A DNA stretch of 64,000 nucleotides, taken from the NCBI RefSeq assembly GCF_017313765.1, contig NZ_JAFLNC010000004.1:397844-461843 (forward strand), read 5' to 3'. The notes beneath the pieces are model-generated. The model was not told the origin of the DNA. It made no database searches and saw only the letters and a list, made by a program, of their open reading frames with translations. This document shows, piece after piece, positions 1 to 9,600 of the stretch. The first letter of the stretch is position 1, and every line of letters starts with the position of its first letter. The DNA comes from Sneathiella sedimenti. GTDB lineage: Bacteria; Pseudomonadota; Alphaproteobacteria; Sneathiellales; Sneathiellaceae. The translations under genes and the position numbers were made by a program.

Positions 1-416
1 GCGGCAATCTGGATATTCAGGTTTTGCGTGGCCAGGTTCATTTCGAACATATCCAGGTCCAGTTCATACTCCAGGGCGGCACGTAGCTGATCGGTAATAA
101 CCTGCTGCGGGATGCTGGCGCCCAGACGGCGAACCGTAATCCGGCGGATCGGTGTCGCCGGACGCCATTCCAGCCCTTGCATATGGACATAACGGGCGAC
201 CGAGACAGCCTTGAAAACCGTTGATTTGCCCGGCGCGGGTGAGGGCGCGATAACCTGCTCGGCCTTGTCGCCGGCCCCGGTGAACAGATCGCCGATGGTA
301 ATCTGTTCTCCCTCGACCGTAATGTCGCGCCGGAGCGTAATCGTCTCGTCGGCAACCGAAAGTGACGGAGCGGTCAAGGCGATCATCAGGGTTAGTACGA
401 GTGCAATGTATTTCAT
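1..416 (-). CDS. flgA: FlgA, flagellar P-ring assembly chaperone (3' end cut by window)
   Basis: The reading frame opens with ATG at 416 on the minus strand and runs off the left edge, so only about 138 N-terminal residues are visible. They begin with a Sec-type signal peptide (MKYIALVLTLMIALTAPS, then SVADE) and continue with a SAF-like beta segment (DITVEGEQITIGDLFTGAG). FlgA is a periplasmic chaperone that helps FlgI polymerise into the P ring around the rod. It sits directly downstream of flgG with a 26-bp gap and is probably co-transcribed with flgF and flgG. The identification rests on the N-terminal pattern plus its position after the rod genes. The C-terminal half cannot be judged here. 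Confidence 0.85.
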   Translation of the reverse strand, partial: MKYIALVLTLMIALTAPSLSVADETITLRRDITVEGEQITIGDLFTGAGDKAEQVIAPSPAPGKSTVFKAVSVARYVHMQGLEWRPATPIRRITVRRLGASIPQQVITDQLRAALEYELDLDMFEMNLATQNLNIQIA

Positions 417-442
417 AGCTGTCTCTTTCATTCTAGAAAGTT

Positions 443-1231
443 TTATCGTCCAAGCTGGTTGGTAACCGACATCATTTCATCGGCGGCGGTAATGGTTTTC
501 GAGTTCATCTCATAGGCGCGCTGGGCGCTGATGAGCTGGGTGATTTCCTGCACCGCATTCACGTTGGACATTTCAAGATATCCCTGACGCAAGGTGCCAA
601 AGCCGGTGGATCCCGGAACGCCGATTGTTGGGGCGCCGGATGCCGTGCTTTCCTTATACAGGCTGTCGCCCAGTGGCTGCAGGCCGCCTTCGTTGAAGAA
701 AATCGCAAGGTCGAGCTGACCCACAGTCTGCAAATTGACCTGACCGTCGATCTGGACCTCAACTTCACCGCTCGGGTTAATTGTCACGCTGGTGGCGTCC
801 TGCGGAATGGTGATGCTGGGAATGACGGTAAATCCGTCCTGCGTCACGATCTCACCCGTCGGGCTTAACTGAAACGAACCCGCACGGCTGTAAGCTTCTT
901 CACCACTTGGCAGGAGAATCCGGAAATAACCCTCGCCCTGAACGGCCATGTCATAAGTGTTGCCCGTCGATTCAAGTCCGCCCTGTTCCGTAATCCGGTA
1001 GACAGACGCGGTCTTGACACCGACACCGATCTGGATACCCGCCGGGACAATCGTGCCCGCATCGGAGGAAGCGGCGCCGGCGCGTTCCATGTCCTGATAG
1101 AGCAGGTCCTGGAACTCTGCGCGTTGGCGCTTAAAGCCGGTTGTTGTCATGTTGGCGATGTTGTTGGAGATAACATCCACGTTAAGCTGCTGGGCCAACA
1201 TACCTGTGGCGGCAATACCGAGTGCTCGCAT
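443..1231 (-). CDS. flgG: FlgG, distal rod protein of the flagellar basal body
   Basis: This 262-residue protein matches the usual FlgG length. It opens with MRALGIAATGMLAQQ and the rod/hook N-terminal signature NVDVISNNIANMTTTGFKR. It ends with the conserved C-terminal helix (EMSNVNAVQEITQLISAQR, then AYEMNSKTI). These terminal helices pack into the axial coiled-coil tube of the distal rod. GAAGGAA precedes the ATG at a normal distance. The gene lies between flgF (15-bp gap) and flgA, the standard alphaproteobacterial order. Confidence 0.97.
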   Translation of the reverse strand: MRALGIAATGMLAQQLNVDVISNNIANMTTTGFKRQRAEFQDLLYQDMERAGAASSDAGTIVPAGIQIGVGVKTASVYRITEQGGLESTGNTYDMAVQGEGYFRILLPSGEEAYSRAGSFQLSPTGEIVTQDGFTVIPSITIPQDATSVTINPSGEVEVQIDGQVNLQTVGQLDLAIFFNEGGLQPLGDSLYKESTASGAPTIGVPGSTGFGTLRQGYLEMSNVNAVQEITQLISAQRAYEMNSKTITAADEMMSVTNQLGR

Positions 1232-1246
1232 TAATCTATTCCTTCT

Positions 1247-1969
1247 CTACTGTAGTGTTGGCATTTCTTCGATAGTTTTCATCTGCAGGTCATGCTCTGA
1301 ATCCAGCAGCTGTTGGGCTGACTGATAGGCGCGCATGATGTCGATCATCGCCGTCATTTCCAGAATGGGCTGGACGTTCGACTTTTCCAAGGTACGCTGC
1401 ATGATAGTGGCCTCTACGGCTGCCTGTGGGCGGAAGTCCTCTGCGTCATACAATCCATTACCGACCTGTTTCAGTACTTGTGGGTTTTCAAAATTGACGA
1501 GACTGATCTTCTGCGTCTGTCCGGGGGCCGTTGTTACCGTGCCATCCGGTGCAAAGGAGACATCCTGAAACTGGAGGTCGACGGTAATTTTGCGGTTGTT
1601 CTCATCCAGCAGGGCGTTGTTATCGATGGTGACGACGGTCCCTTCCGGATCAAGCCGGAAGCTGCCATTGCGTGTATATCGTGTGCCTTGCGGTGTTTCG
1701 ATGGTGAAATATCCCTCTCCGCTGACGGCGAGATCAAGGGGGCGGCCGGTATGGGTAAACTCTCCCTCGCGCAGGTCGCGATAGCTGCCATAGTCCTGAA
1801 CATATGAAACAGAGTCCTGGTTCGCGCGTTCCACCAGAAACTCCTCGAACAGAGGATGTTCGCTCTTAAAGGCCGTCGTATTGACGTTTGCGAGGTTGTT
1901 TGCGGTTATGTCGAGGCGCCGTTTCAGCGCCATCTGTTGTGACAATCCAATAAAAACTGCGTTTTCCAT
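1247..1969 (-). CDS. flgF: FlgF, proximal rod protein of the flagellar basal body
   Basis: This is a 240-residue rod protein starting at MENAVFIGLSQQMALKRRLD, with the signature ITANNLANVNTTAFKSE and a C-terminal helix (NVQPILEMTAMIDIMRAYQS). I chose ATG 1969 rather than the longer frame opening at 1990 because FlgF proteins normally begin with MEN/MDN and an AGGCAGAG ribosome site precedes it. FlgF forms part of the proximal rod beneath FlgG. It is the first gene of the flgF-flgG-flgA unit and lies about 40 bp downstream of a sigma-54 type promoter. Confidence 0.95.
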   Translation of the reverse strand: MENAVFIGLSQQMALKRRLDITANNLANVNTTAFKSEHPLFEEFLVERANQDSVSYVQDYGSYRDLREGEFTHTGRPLDLAVSGEGYFTIETPQGTRYTRNGSFRLDPEGTVVTIDNNALLDENNRKITVDLQFQDVSFAPDGTVTTAPGQTQKISLVNFENPQVLKQVGNGLYDAEDFRPQAAVEATIMQRTLEKSNVQPILEMTAMIDIMRAYQSAQQLLDSEHDLQMKTIEEMPTLQ

Positions 1970-2009
1970 ATCTCTGCCTTTCTGGCACAAATTGATCTGC
2001 CAAGTTATA

Positions 2010-2026
2010 TGCAGACCCCGTGCCAG
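2010..2026 (-). promoter_or_regulatory. Sigma-54 type promoter for flgF-flgG-flgA
   Basis: Read on the minus strand the sequence is CTGGCACGGGGTCTGCA. It matches TGGCAC-N5-TTGCA with one mismatch and has exactly 10 bp between the GG (-24) and GC (-12) doublets. Transcription would start near position 2000, about 30 nt before the flgF ATG. RpoN-dependent control of rod and hook genes is well known in Caulobacter and other alphaproteobacteria. The site also lies in a nested dyad (TCTGGCAC at 1981-1988 with GTGCCAGA at 2020-2027). Confidence 0.7.
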
Positions 2027-2280
2027 AATAAAATATCAACAAAAACAATATGTTATATGTGGATAGGGAAGGGTTCACGGGAAACCAGGGGTGCAAATTC
2101 GGCCGTTGGCGGCAATTTTTTCCTATCACCGATTGCCGGCCCGTCAGCGGATTGTCGATTTCCAATATAAATTGCGCCTTTTTGCAAAAGAATTGGATGA
2201 TATCAACTTCTTGTTAACCAAAGCGGCCTACTCTGTAACCAGTTGTTAAAGGTCCAATTCGTCGAAGGTACGAACGAACA

Positions 2281-2808
2281 ATGGTTGACGAGACAGAAGA
2301 CGAGGCGTTGGACGCCGATCAGGAAGAAGACGGCGAGTCGAAGAAAAAGAAGAAACTTAGCGGTAAGTTTCTGGTTCTCTTTGTATTGCTGCCCTTGCTA
2401 GTCATCGGCGGCGGTGCTGGTGGAGCCTACTTCGCCGGCGTGTTTGATGCGCCTGAACCGACAGAAGAGGAAATTGCGGCGAAAGCGGCTGAGGTGAACA
2501 AGAAGGTCGTTTTTTATGATCTGCCGGAAATGCTGGTCAATCTCAATTCCGGGAATTCATCAAGCAGCTTTCTGAAGCTTGGGGTTTCGCTCGAACTGGC
2601 AGACGAGGCATCCATCCCGGATCTGGAGCTCCTGATCCCGAGGATCATCGACAATTTCCAGGTTTATCTCCGCGAACTTCGGAAAGAGGATCTGAACGGG
2701 TCACAGGGAGTATTTCGCCTCAAGGAAGAACTGCTGATGCGGATCAATAGTTCAGCGGCTCCCGTCAAGGTGAACGATGTGTTGTTTAAAGAAATGCTGG
2801 TGCAGTAG
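2281..2808 (+). CDS. fliL: FliL, flagellar basal-body-associated stator regulator
   Basis: This 175-residue protein has an acidic then lysine-rich cytoplasmic N-terminus (DGESKKKKKLSGKFL), one transmembrane helix (LVLFVLLPLLVIGGGAGG) and a periplasmic domain. The domain carries the FliL pattern FYDLPEMLVNLN, then LKLGVSLELADE, and ends in FKEMLVQ. FliL rings surround MotAB stators and modulate torque and assembly. The gene sits 8 bp upstream of fliM, the usual pairing, and opens the rightward flagellar unit. The 311-bp divergent region with flgF holds its promoter, but I could not identify convincing -35/-10 or -24/-12 boxes for this direction. Confidence 0.94.
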   Translation: MVDETEDEALDADQEEDGESKKKKKLSGKFLVLFVLLPLLVIGGGAGGAYFAGVFDAPEPTEEEIAAKAAEVNKKVVFYDLPEMLVNLNSGNSSSSFLKLGVSLELADEASIPDLELLIPRIIDNFQVYLRELRKEDLNGSQGVFRLKEELLMRINSSAAPVKVNDVLFKEMLVQ

Positions 2809-2816
2809 GAAATTGT

Positions 2817-3899
2817 ATGTCTGATCAGGACGACGAAATGGATATGGCCGCTGCGATGGCCGCCGAAGGTGAGGATGACATGGCTGCGGCTATGGAGGGA
2901 GAAAGCGACGAACCCTCCGCCGCTGAAATGAGCGGTCACAGCACGCGCGTACTCAACCAGGATGAAATCGACAGCCTGCTCGGCTTTGATATGGAAGGCG
3001 AAGACACCAGCGAAAACTCTGGTATCAAGGCCATCATCAATTCTGCGCTGGTCAACTACGAGCGCCTTCCCATGCTGGAGGTGGTGTTTGACCGCCTCGT
3101 CCGGATGATGACAACGTCGCTCCGTAATTTTACCTCCGATAACGTTGAGGTCAGTCTCGATAATATTACGTCCATTCGTTTTGGCGATTACCTCAATTCC
3201 ATTCCTCTACCGGCGATCTTAAGCGTTTTCCGGGCCGAAGAATGGGACAATTTTGGCCTGATTATGGTCGAGAGCTCGTTAATTTACTCAATTGTCGATG
3301 TATTGCTGGGTGGCCGGCGCGGCACGGCCGCGATGCGAATTGAAGGCCGGCCCTATACGACAATCGAGCGCAATCTGGTGGAGCGGATGTTATCGGTTGT
3401 TTTGAATGACATGACCGCCGCTTTCGAGCCCTTGAGCCCGGTGACCTTCCGTCACGAGCGGATCGAGACTAACCCGCGGTTCGCGACGATCGCCCGCCCG
3501 GCCAACGCAGCGATCCTGATCAAACTTCGCATTGATATGGAAGATCGCGGCGGCCGCATTGAAATGCTTCTGCCCTATGCCACGCTGGAACCGGTTCGTG
3601 AGTTGCTTCTGCAAATGTTCATGGGCGAGAAATTTGGTCGCGACAGTATTTGGGAAAACCATCTGGCAACAGAACTCTGGTCATCCGAAGTTGATATCCA
3701 GGCAGTCCTGGATGAGAAAAAGATGTCTCTGAACGAGGTTCTGAACCTGAAGATCGGCGATACGGTCATGTTTAACGCCTCACCGGAAAGCCCGACGATC
3801 CTGCGTTGTGGCGGGATTTCGATGGTGTCTGGCAAAATGGGACGGTCTGGCCAGAATATCGCCGTTAAAGTTGATAAGTCACTCAGACCAATAGGTTAG
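2817..3899 (+). CDS. fliM: FliM, flagellar motor switch protein
   Basis: This 360-residue protein carries the FliM motif LNQDEIDSLLGF near residue 45, a middle CheC-like domain (ALVNYERLPMLEVVFDRLVR) and a C-terminal SpoA/FliN-like domain (LNLKIGDTVMFNASPES). FliM is the C-ring subunit that binds phosphorylated CheY and sets rotation direction. It is unusual in carrying an acidic N-terminal extension of about 40 residues with a repeated DMAAAM unit before the switch-binding motif. AGGA precedes the ATG. It is 8 bp after fliL and 4 bp before the DUF6468 gene, which implies translational coupling. Confidence 0.96.
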   Translation: MSDQDDEMDMAAAMAAEGEDDMAAAMEGESDEPSAAEMSGHSTRVLNQDEIDSLLGFDMEGEDTSENSGIKAIINSALVNYERLPMLEVVFDRLVRMMTTSLRNFTSDNVEVSLDNITSIRFGDYLNSIPLPAILSVFRAEEWDNFGLIMVESSLIYSIVDVLLGGRRGTAAMRIEGRPYTTIERNLVERMLSVVLNDMTAAFEPLSPVTFRHERIETNPRFATIARPANAAILIKLRIDMEDRGGRIEMLLPYATLEPVRELLLQMFMGEKFGRDSIWENHLATELWSSEVDIQAVLDEKKMSLNEVLNLKIGDTVMFNASPESPTILRCGGISMVSGKMGRSGQNIAVKVDKSLRPIG

Positions 3900-3903
3900 A
3901 ATA

Positions 3904-4386
3904 ATGATGGAAAACTTGCCCCTCGATTTTCTGCTGAACTTGTTTCTTGTCGGTTTGTTGCTGGCAACGATCGGATATTGCGCGATGCTGAACAAGCGAC
4001 TGTCCAGCATGCGCGATGCCCATACGGAATTGCGCCAGTTGACGGAAGAATTTGACAAGGCGCTTGTTCGGTCGAAAACCGGGGTCGAGGATTTGAAATC
4101 ACTGGCGGCGACAACCGGAAGGCAGTTCAACGCGGAAATATCCCAAGCCAAGGAACTGATCGAAGAGCTCCAGCTAATCAACGCGTCGAGCACGCGCATT
4201 GCGGACCGGCTGCAAAAGGGGGTGGAATCCTCCTCGAAACGGGAAATAACCGGCATTTATGACGACGATCCGGCCGGGCTGTTCGATGATGATGATATCG
4301 CGCCGGCACGACCGGTAGCCGCGCCCACGAAATTCCGTACCGAGGCGGAAAAAGAACTTTTTGACGTATTGACGAAATCGACGTGA
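3904..4386 (+). CDS. DUF6468-type flagellar-operon protein
   Basis: This 160-residue protein has one N-terminal transmembrane helix (LLNLFLVGLLLATIGYCAML). A predicted coiled coil follows (residues about 30-105, rich in E/K/Q heptads such as LRQLTEEFDKALVRS), then an acidic linker (DDDPAGLFDDDD) and a conserved-looking tail (FRTEAEKELFDVLTKS). Proteins of this shape recur between fliM and motE genes in Rhodospirillales-like genomes and are annotated DUF6468, but no function is established. The ATG follows fliM by 4 bp and the stop lies 15 bp before the motE-like ATG, so it belongs to the motor operon. Confidence 0.8.
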   Translation: MMENLPLDFLLNLFLVGLLLATIGYCAMLNKRLSSMRDAHTELRQLTEEFDKALVRSKTGVEDLKSLAATTGRQFNAEISQAKELIEELQLINASSTRIADRLQKGVESSSKREITGIYDDDPAGLFDDDDIAPARPVAAPTKFRTEAEKELFDVLTKST

Positions 4387-4400
4387 GGCAGGGGCCAATC

Positions 4401-5105
4401 ATGATGAAACATATTCGTATTTTGCCTGTAACCGTCGTTGCGCTGGCCCTGATTTTCAGCCTCAAGCTGAGTGCCGTCTGGACGGATGCCCAGGGTGTCC
4501 TGTTTGACGTTAATGTCGCGGAGGCCAAGGCCAGCGGCAAGACAGACGAAGCGGAAAAGGCTCCCGATGCCGAAGCAACCAAATCCGATAACATGGAAGC
4601 TGCGGAAGAGGGCGTCCCCGCGGATGACACAGTTCCGGAAACGACCGTTGCGTCGGCAGACCCGAACAGCACTCACCAGTTTTCAAAGAGCGAGATTGAG
4701 GTTCTTGAGCGCCTGGTAGATCGCCGCGCTGAACTTGACCGTCGCGGCGAAGAGCTGGATATGCGGGACAACCTTCTCAAGGCTACCGAATCCCGCATTG
4801 ACGAAAAGATCAAAAAATTGAAGGAGATGGAGGCAACTCTTAATTCTCTCCTGCAAATGCATGACGAGCAGGAAAAGGCCCAGATGGAGAGTCTGGTCAA
4901 GATCTATGAGAAGATGAAGCCAAAAGATGCGGCACGTATTTTCAATGACCTTGATATGGATATCCTGATCAATGTCGCGAGCAATATCAAGGAAGCGAAA
5001 ATGGCGGTAATCCTGGCGGCAATGAACAACAAGCGGGCGAATTTGCTGACTGTCGAGCTGGCCACGCGCCGTCAACTTCCCGGTGCGGAAGACGGCAAGA
5101 GCTAA
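4401..5105 (+). CDS. motE: MotE-like protein (MgtE N-domain), flagellar motor chaperone
   Basis: This is a 234-residue protein. It has an N-terminal membrane anchor or signal (ILPVTVVALALIFSLKLSAV), an acidic Ala/Glu-rich linker, a long coiled coil (residues about 95-165, RRAELDRRGEELDMRDNLLK) and an MgtE_N-like helical domain (IYEKMKPKDAARIFNDLDMD). In Sinorhizobium MotE is a periplasmic chaperone that stabilises MotC. I infer an equivalent export or stator-assembly role here. I chose ATG 4401 because GGGG lies 6 bp upstream; the GTG at 4383 overlaps the preceding gene and has no ribosome site. Confidence 0.8.
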   Translation: MMKHIRILPVTVVALALIFSLKLSAVWTDAQGVLFDVNVAEAKASGKTDEAEKAPDAEATKSDNMEAAEEGVPADDTVPETTVASADPNSTHQFSKSEIEVLERLVDRRAELDRRGEELDMRDNLLKATESRIDEKIKKLKEMEATLNSLLQMHDEQEKAQMESLVKIYEKMKPKDAARIFNDLDMDILINVASNIKEAKMAVILAAMNNKRANLLTVELATRRQLPGAEDGKS

Positions 5106-5246
5106 GTCGGTACTAAAGCCCTTCATCAATATCAAAAATCGTGAGATTTGCGTCTCCTCTTTACCGCTGATTAACCATTGCAGGGTAAAATTTGCCTATC
5201 TTGATACGCGACTTAAGCGTGACTGTATGAATAGGCAGGTGACCGG

Positions 5247-5960
5247 GTGACGGGGACGGACAATAGGATTTCTGTACAGATCGATATGAGCGAGTCCATG
5301 ACGGGCCCGGTGAATGAGAAAAACGCCAATGCCGTCATCTTTGTCTCGCTTTATCTTCTTCTGCTTGCCTTCTTCATTTTTTTGCATTCAGTGTCTGTTT
5401 TGCAGGATGATCGCGTCCGGTCTGTTCTCGGCAGTGTGAATATTGCCTTTGCCGGCCTTTCTCAAGATACACCGGCGGACCAGCAGAAGATGCTCTCAGG
5501 GGAGGAGCAGGGCACGCAGGCCTTTCACGCGAAGCTGAAAAACGTTTTTGAAACGGCGATCCCACTCGTTGAATCCCGCTTTACCAAAGGGGGCACACGA
5601 CTTCAGTTCACTGTTCCCATACGGCAGCTTTTTGCCTATCGCAGTGTGGAAATGCGCAATACGCTCGGGACTTTTCTTGATGATATCGCAGAGACACTGA
5701 TCGCGCGCAATAACAACATCGGTACCGATCTGGAAATCCTCATCGGCACCGGGATGGCGCTGCCGGAGCTTGCGGATATCTCCGAAGATATCGCCGCACA
5801 GCGGGTCAGCCACCTCTCGCAGGTTCTGATGGAGGCCGGGGTGCCGTCGCGCAATATCTCGATCGGGATGGCCGCGGGTGACGCAGGGCTTATACATTTC
5901 AGCTTCTTCCTGCGCCCGTCGCTTACCTTTCAGTTCCGGCCGGAAGCAGGTGCGAAATGA
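5247..5960 (+). CDS. MotB-like membrane protein lacking the proton-carrying Asp
   Basis: This 237-residue protein has a short cytoplasmic N-terminus, one transmembrane helix (NAVIFVSLYLLLLAFFIFLH) and a periplasmic domain. The domain's end resembles a degenerate OmpA fold (RVSHLSQVLMEAGVPSRNIS, then FSFFLRPSLTFQF). Aligned on LLLAFF with the next gene, the MotB proton-carrying Asp is Ser here, and no GHTD-type peptidoglycan motif is present. It starts at GTG 5247 with AGGTGA just upstream; ATG 5287 is an alternative. It overlaps the canonical MotB gene by 4 bp. Most likely it is a structural or accessory partner of that stator protein. Confidence 0.7.
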   Translation: MTGTDNRISVQIDMSESMTGPVNEKNANAVIFVSLYLLLLAFFIFLHSVSVLQDDRVRSVLGSVNIAFAGLSQDTPADQQKMLSGEEQGTQAFHAKLKNVFETAIPLVESRFTKGGTRLQFTVPIRQLFAYRSVEMRNTLGTFLDDIAETLIARNNNIGTDLEILIGTGMALPELADISEDIAAQRVSHLSQVLMEAGVPSRNISIGMAAGDAGLIHFSFFLRPSLTFQFRPEAGAK

Positions 5961-6679
5961 CCTTTTTCGGGCTGCAATATGAAAAATCTGCGGATACCAG
6001 CACCGCCTGGATGACATCACTTGCCGATTTGTTGGCGTTGTTGCTCGCCTTTTTCGTTCTGCTGTTCTCGATGAGTGAAATCAAGGTGGATCGCTGGCAA
6101 ACGCTGACGGAAACCTTCGGCAACAAGATGAGCGACGTGACCGACCTTGTCACCAAGACGGGTGAGGCGGAAAAGAACATGTCGATGATCAATGAGCCAA
6201 AAGCCATTGACCTGTCCTATCTGGAGCATGTCCTGAACGGTAAAAAGCAGCAAAGCGAGCTGCTTGCGAATGTTGATATCTTCCGCGCCGAGGATCGCCT
6301 GGTCATTTCTCTTGCCGGCTGGGAATTTTTCAAGCCCGGAACCGAAAAGGAAAGCGGCGAGGTTGCCGAGGTGATCGGCATGATCGGCAATGCGCTTCGC
6401 CATATCAGCAACAGGATCGAGGTCTATGGGCATACGGACCCGGACCCGATCACGTCCGCAACGGCGAAGTATCCGAACAACTGGGCGCTATCGCTCGCCC
6501 GGGCGCTGTCGGTCGCCAATGAGCTTGAGAACTCCGGATATATCTATCCGATCCGGGTTTACGGCATGGCGGACTCCCGTTTTAACGAACTGATTTATGT
6601 GGACGACAAGGATAGAAAATATGCATTGGCACGACGTGTGGACATTGTCGTGCGTGAAGCTGAGGGTCGAGGGAAGTAG
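5957..6679 (+). CDS. motB: MotB-family stator protein with OmpA domain
   Basis: This 240-residue protein has the MotB plan. A transmembrane helix carries the essential Asp (WMTSLADLLALLLAFFVLLF), then comes a plug/linker, then a C-terminal OmpA-like domain with IEVYGHTDPDP and ALSLARALSVANELENSGY for peptidoglycan binding. It should form the ion-conducting stator with a MotA subunit, which is not encoded in this window. ATG overlaps the stop of the preceding MotB-like gene, so the two are translationally coupled. It is followed after 1 bp by the large TPR gene. Confidence 0.88.
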   Translation: MTFFGLQYEKSADTSTAWMTSLADLLALLLAFFVLLFSMSEIKVDRWQTLTETFGNKMSDVTDLVTKTGEAEKNMSMINEPKAIDLSYLEHVLNGKKQQSELLANVDIFRAEDRLVISLAGWEFFKPGTEKESGEVAEVIGMIGNALRHISNRIEVYGHTDPDPITSATAKYPNNWALSLARALSVANELENSGYIYPIRVYGMADSRFNELIYVDDKDRKYALARRVDIVVREAEGRGK

Positions 6680-6680
6680 T

Positions 6681-9600
6681 ATGAACCGCGTTATCAATCA
6701 CGGATTTGGACATCGTCTGGGACAATTGCTGTTAGTCGGCGCGCTTGTTATCGCGTTCCTGATGAGCGAAGCAATTGCGGCCACGCCGGTTACCGTTACG
6801 GCGGCCAACAAGGACAATGTCGGTCGGCTGGTCTTCAACTGGGATGAAACGCCGGAGTTCACGACCGAACTGGAAGAGGGATATCTCTACATCCGCTTTA
6901 CCAAGCCCTTTGATACGGACCTTTCCGCCGCCTCAAGCGCGCTCGCGCAATATGTTGGCAAGGGAGAGCTTTTGGAAGGGAAGCAGTCCGTTCGCTTTCC
7001 TGTCAAGGAAGAGGTGAGGGTTGCCGCGCGCAAGGACGGGAACGCCGTTGTTGTTGAGCTTACAAAATCGGCCCCGTCAGGCGGAAAAAAGACAGATAAC
7101 GGCAGTGCTGTCCCGGTCCGTCTGAGGAGTGGCGATCATCCAGATTTCAGCCGCCTGGTCTTCGACTGGCCAACGGCGACTACCGGTTATACCAGCCGGA
7201 CAACTGGAACTGGCGATAAGCTGATAATTACCTTTGATGCGCTGGCAGTGCTGGATACCAGGGCGTTCAACAATGACCCACTCAATTTCGCGACATCGAT
7301 CTCACTTTCAAATCCGGACGGCAAGACGGAAGTTTCGGTACAGCTCAAGCCAGGCAGTACCACACGCAGTTTCCGCAATAAAAAAAGCGTCGTTTTTGAT
7401 ATCCAGAAAGGCGAAGTACAGGCGAAGGCTACGCCAGAAAAGGTCGTCCCTGCCGCCCCTGCACCTGCAAAGAAAGAAAGCGTGAAAGTCAGCGCGCCTT
7501 CGAAAGAAGCACCGGCCGAGCCTGTGAAGAAGGTGCAACCTGCAAAAAGCGACACAGTCCCGCAGGAAACTGCCGGCAAGGAGACTGAGGCCACTCCGTC
7601 CGTGAAAGGGCCGATTATCGAATTGCCGGTTGTCAAGCTGGAGCCGAGGAAGCCTGAAATCGAGTCGACTTCTGTGGAAAAGCAGGTGGAGCAGATTGAG
7701 CCCAAGGAAGAAACGGCGCGTGAACTGCCCGCGCCGACACCTGTTGCAGGCACGGAACTGGTCAAGATTGAGACCCCGGTCAGCGATGAGGCTCTCTCCA
7801 ACCTGTCCCCATCCTCTGGTGCGGCCTCCGGCACCGCGATAGTTGCCATTAGCCCGACGATCGTGCTGGACAAGGAAGTCAGTGAAGTCGACGAAGAAAA
7901 GCAGGTGGCGAAGATCGAGCCGGTAAAAGCAGAGCCTCTCGTTATCAAGGATGCCGGGGAAGAACCCGTTGCCAGGGTGGAATCGAAGCAGGTCGTCTCT
8001 GCGCCCCTCGGTGCACCAGTGGGACCAGAGCTGAACGTCAAGATTGCCAATCTGAAGGACGGGTTCCGTCTTATCTTCCCCTGGAGCAAGCCGGCGGCCA
8101 TGGCCATGTTCGAGTCCGGGGGAGCACACTGGGTCGTTTTCGATCAGATATCAAAGGTTGATTTCAAGAGCCTTTCCGGGCCCTACAAGTTCCTCGTTCC
8201 CAGTGCACGCCAGATAAACCATGACACGGCTACTCTGATCCGGTTCAATTTCCGCGAAGGATATGCGCCGAAGGTCCACAAGGTGAATGAAGAATGGTAT
8301 GTGGATTTCCAACTCGATGCGACACCGGCCATAACCCATCCGCTGGGTGTCCAGACGCAGGGAATCTCGGCGTCTGAGTTCCGCGCCTTCATCCCTGCCG
8401 TAAATAACGGCAAGGAAATTCGATTCCAGGACCCCACGGCAAGTGAGGACCTTGTGGCGATGCCGCTTCATGGTTCCGGCTGGGGTATCGCGGAAGAGCA
8501 TATCTTCAATAGCATAACTGTCCTGTCCTCGTTTCAGGGAATTGCGCTCAAGTCCACGGACGCCGATATCCGGATTGGCCATGAGCAGAACGGGCTTGCC
8601 GTTTCCGCCATTTCCAATGAGTTTGCGGCGCCGCTTGAGCCAAAGGAAGTCCCCAAAAAGGCAGGTGAGGAAATCTATCCGACGCCGGCCATTGGCAAGG
8701 CCCAGTTTGTCCGTCTGCAGGAGTGGCAACAGGTAAACCCGTTGCTATTTACGATCCGCAAGCAGGAACTTCAAAGTGCGGCGGCGACGGCGGAGAAAAA
8801 GGAAAAGCGTCCTGCGAAAATGACGCTCGCCAAATTCTATATCGCACATGATCATCATGCAGAAGCGCTTGGGGTGCTGGCTGAGTTGCTCCGGGCCTAT
8901 CCTAAGATAGAGAAGGACCGGGAATATCGTCTGCTGACAGGTCTTGCCCAACTGGGGATGCATCGCTATGACGCGGCGGCCCGCAATCTTTATCACAATG
9001 ACTTTGAAGGCGATGTGGAAGTTGCCCCCTGGCGCGGCGCGGTGTCCGCCGGCCTTGGAGACTGGGAGCGTGCGGCGCAGGAACTTAACTATTCCGCCCC
9101 TGCCTTCAATGTGTATGAAAAGACTTTAAGTGATCATTTCCGCTTGCTCCAGGCGCGGGCTGCACTGGAAAATGTCGATGTCAATCTGGCAAAGCAAGTG
9201 CTTGATCTTGTAAAAGCTCCCGAAGAAAAGGCCCAGAAAGCGGAGAAAGCGTATCTGGAAGGTGTACTTGCCCTGCAGCTTAGTGATTTCCCGACGGCCG
9301 CTGCAAAATTTAACAATGCGATAGCGCTCGATTATCGCCCCGTTTCGGAAAAGGCCCGCTTCAACAAGATCAATGTCGATCTGGTGGCGAAGCTGATCAC
9401 ACCTGAGCAGGCGATTGCGGAAATCGAAAAACTCGATTTTGCCTGGCGCGGCGATGCGCTGGAGGTAGAGGTGCAAAAACGCCTTGGTGATTTATACGTT
9501 GCCACGGGACAGATTGGTAATGGTCTTGAAACCTATAAACGGATTGTCCATCACTTCCCCAAGTCGCCCTATTCACGTGACCTCGGGCGCAAAATGAACA

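Noticed and set aside
2160..2280. Promoter for fliL
   Set aside because: I looked for -24/-12 and -35/-10 boxes. TTGCGCC...TTGCA and TTGTTA...TGTAAC were the best but match poorly, so no site was called.
7187..8107. Long open frame of 306 codons on the minus strand inside the TPR gene
   Set aside because: It is antisense to the Pro/Lys/Glu-rich linker, has low-complexity Ser/Gly/Thr content, no ribosome site and no recognisable domain. The sense frame explains the region.
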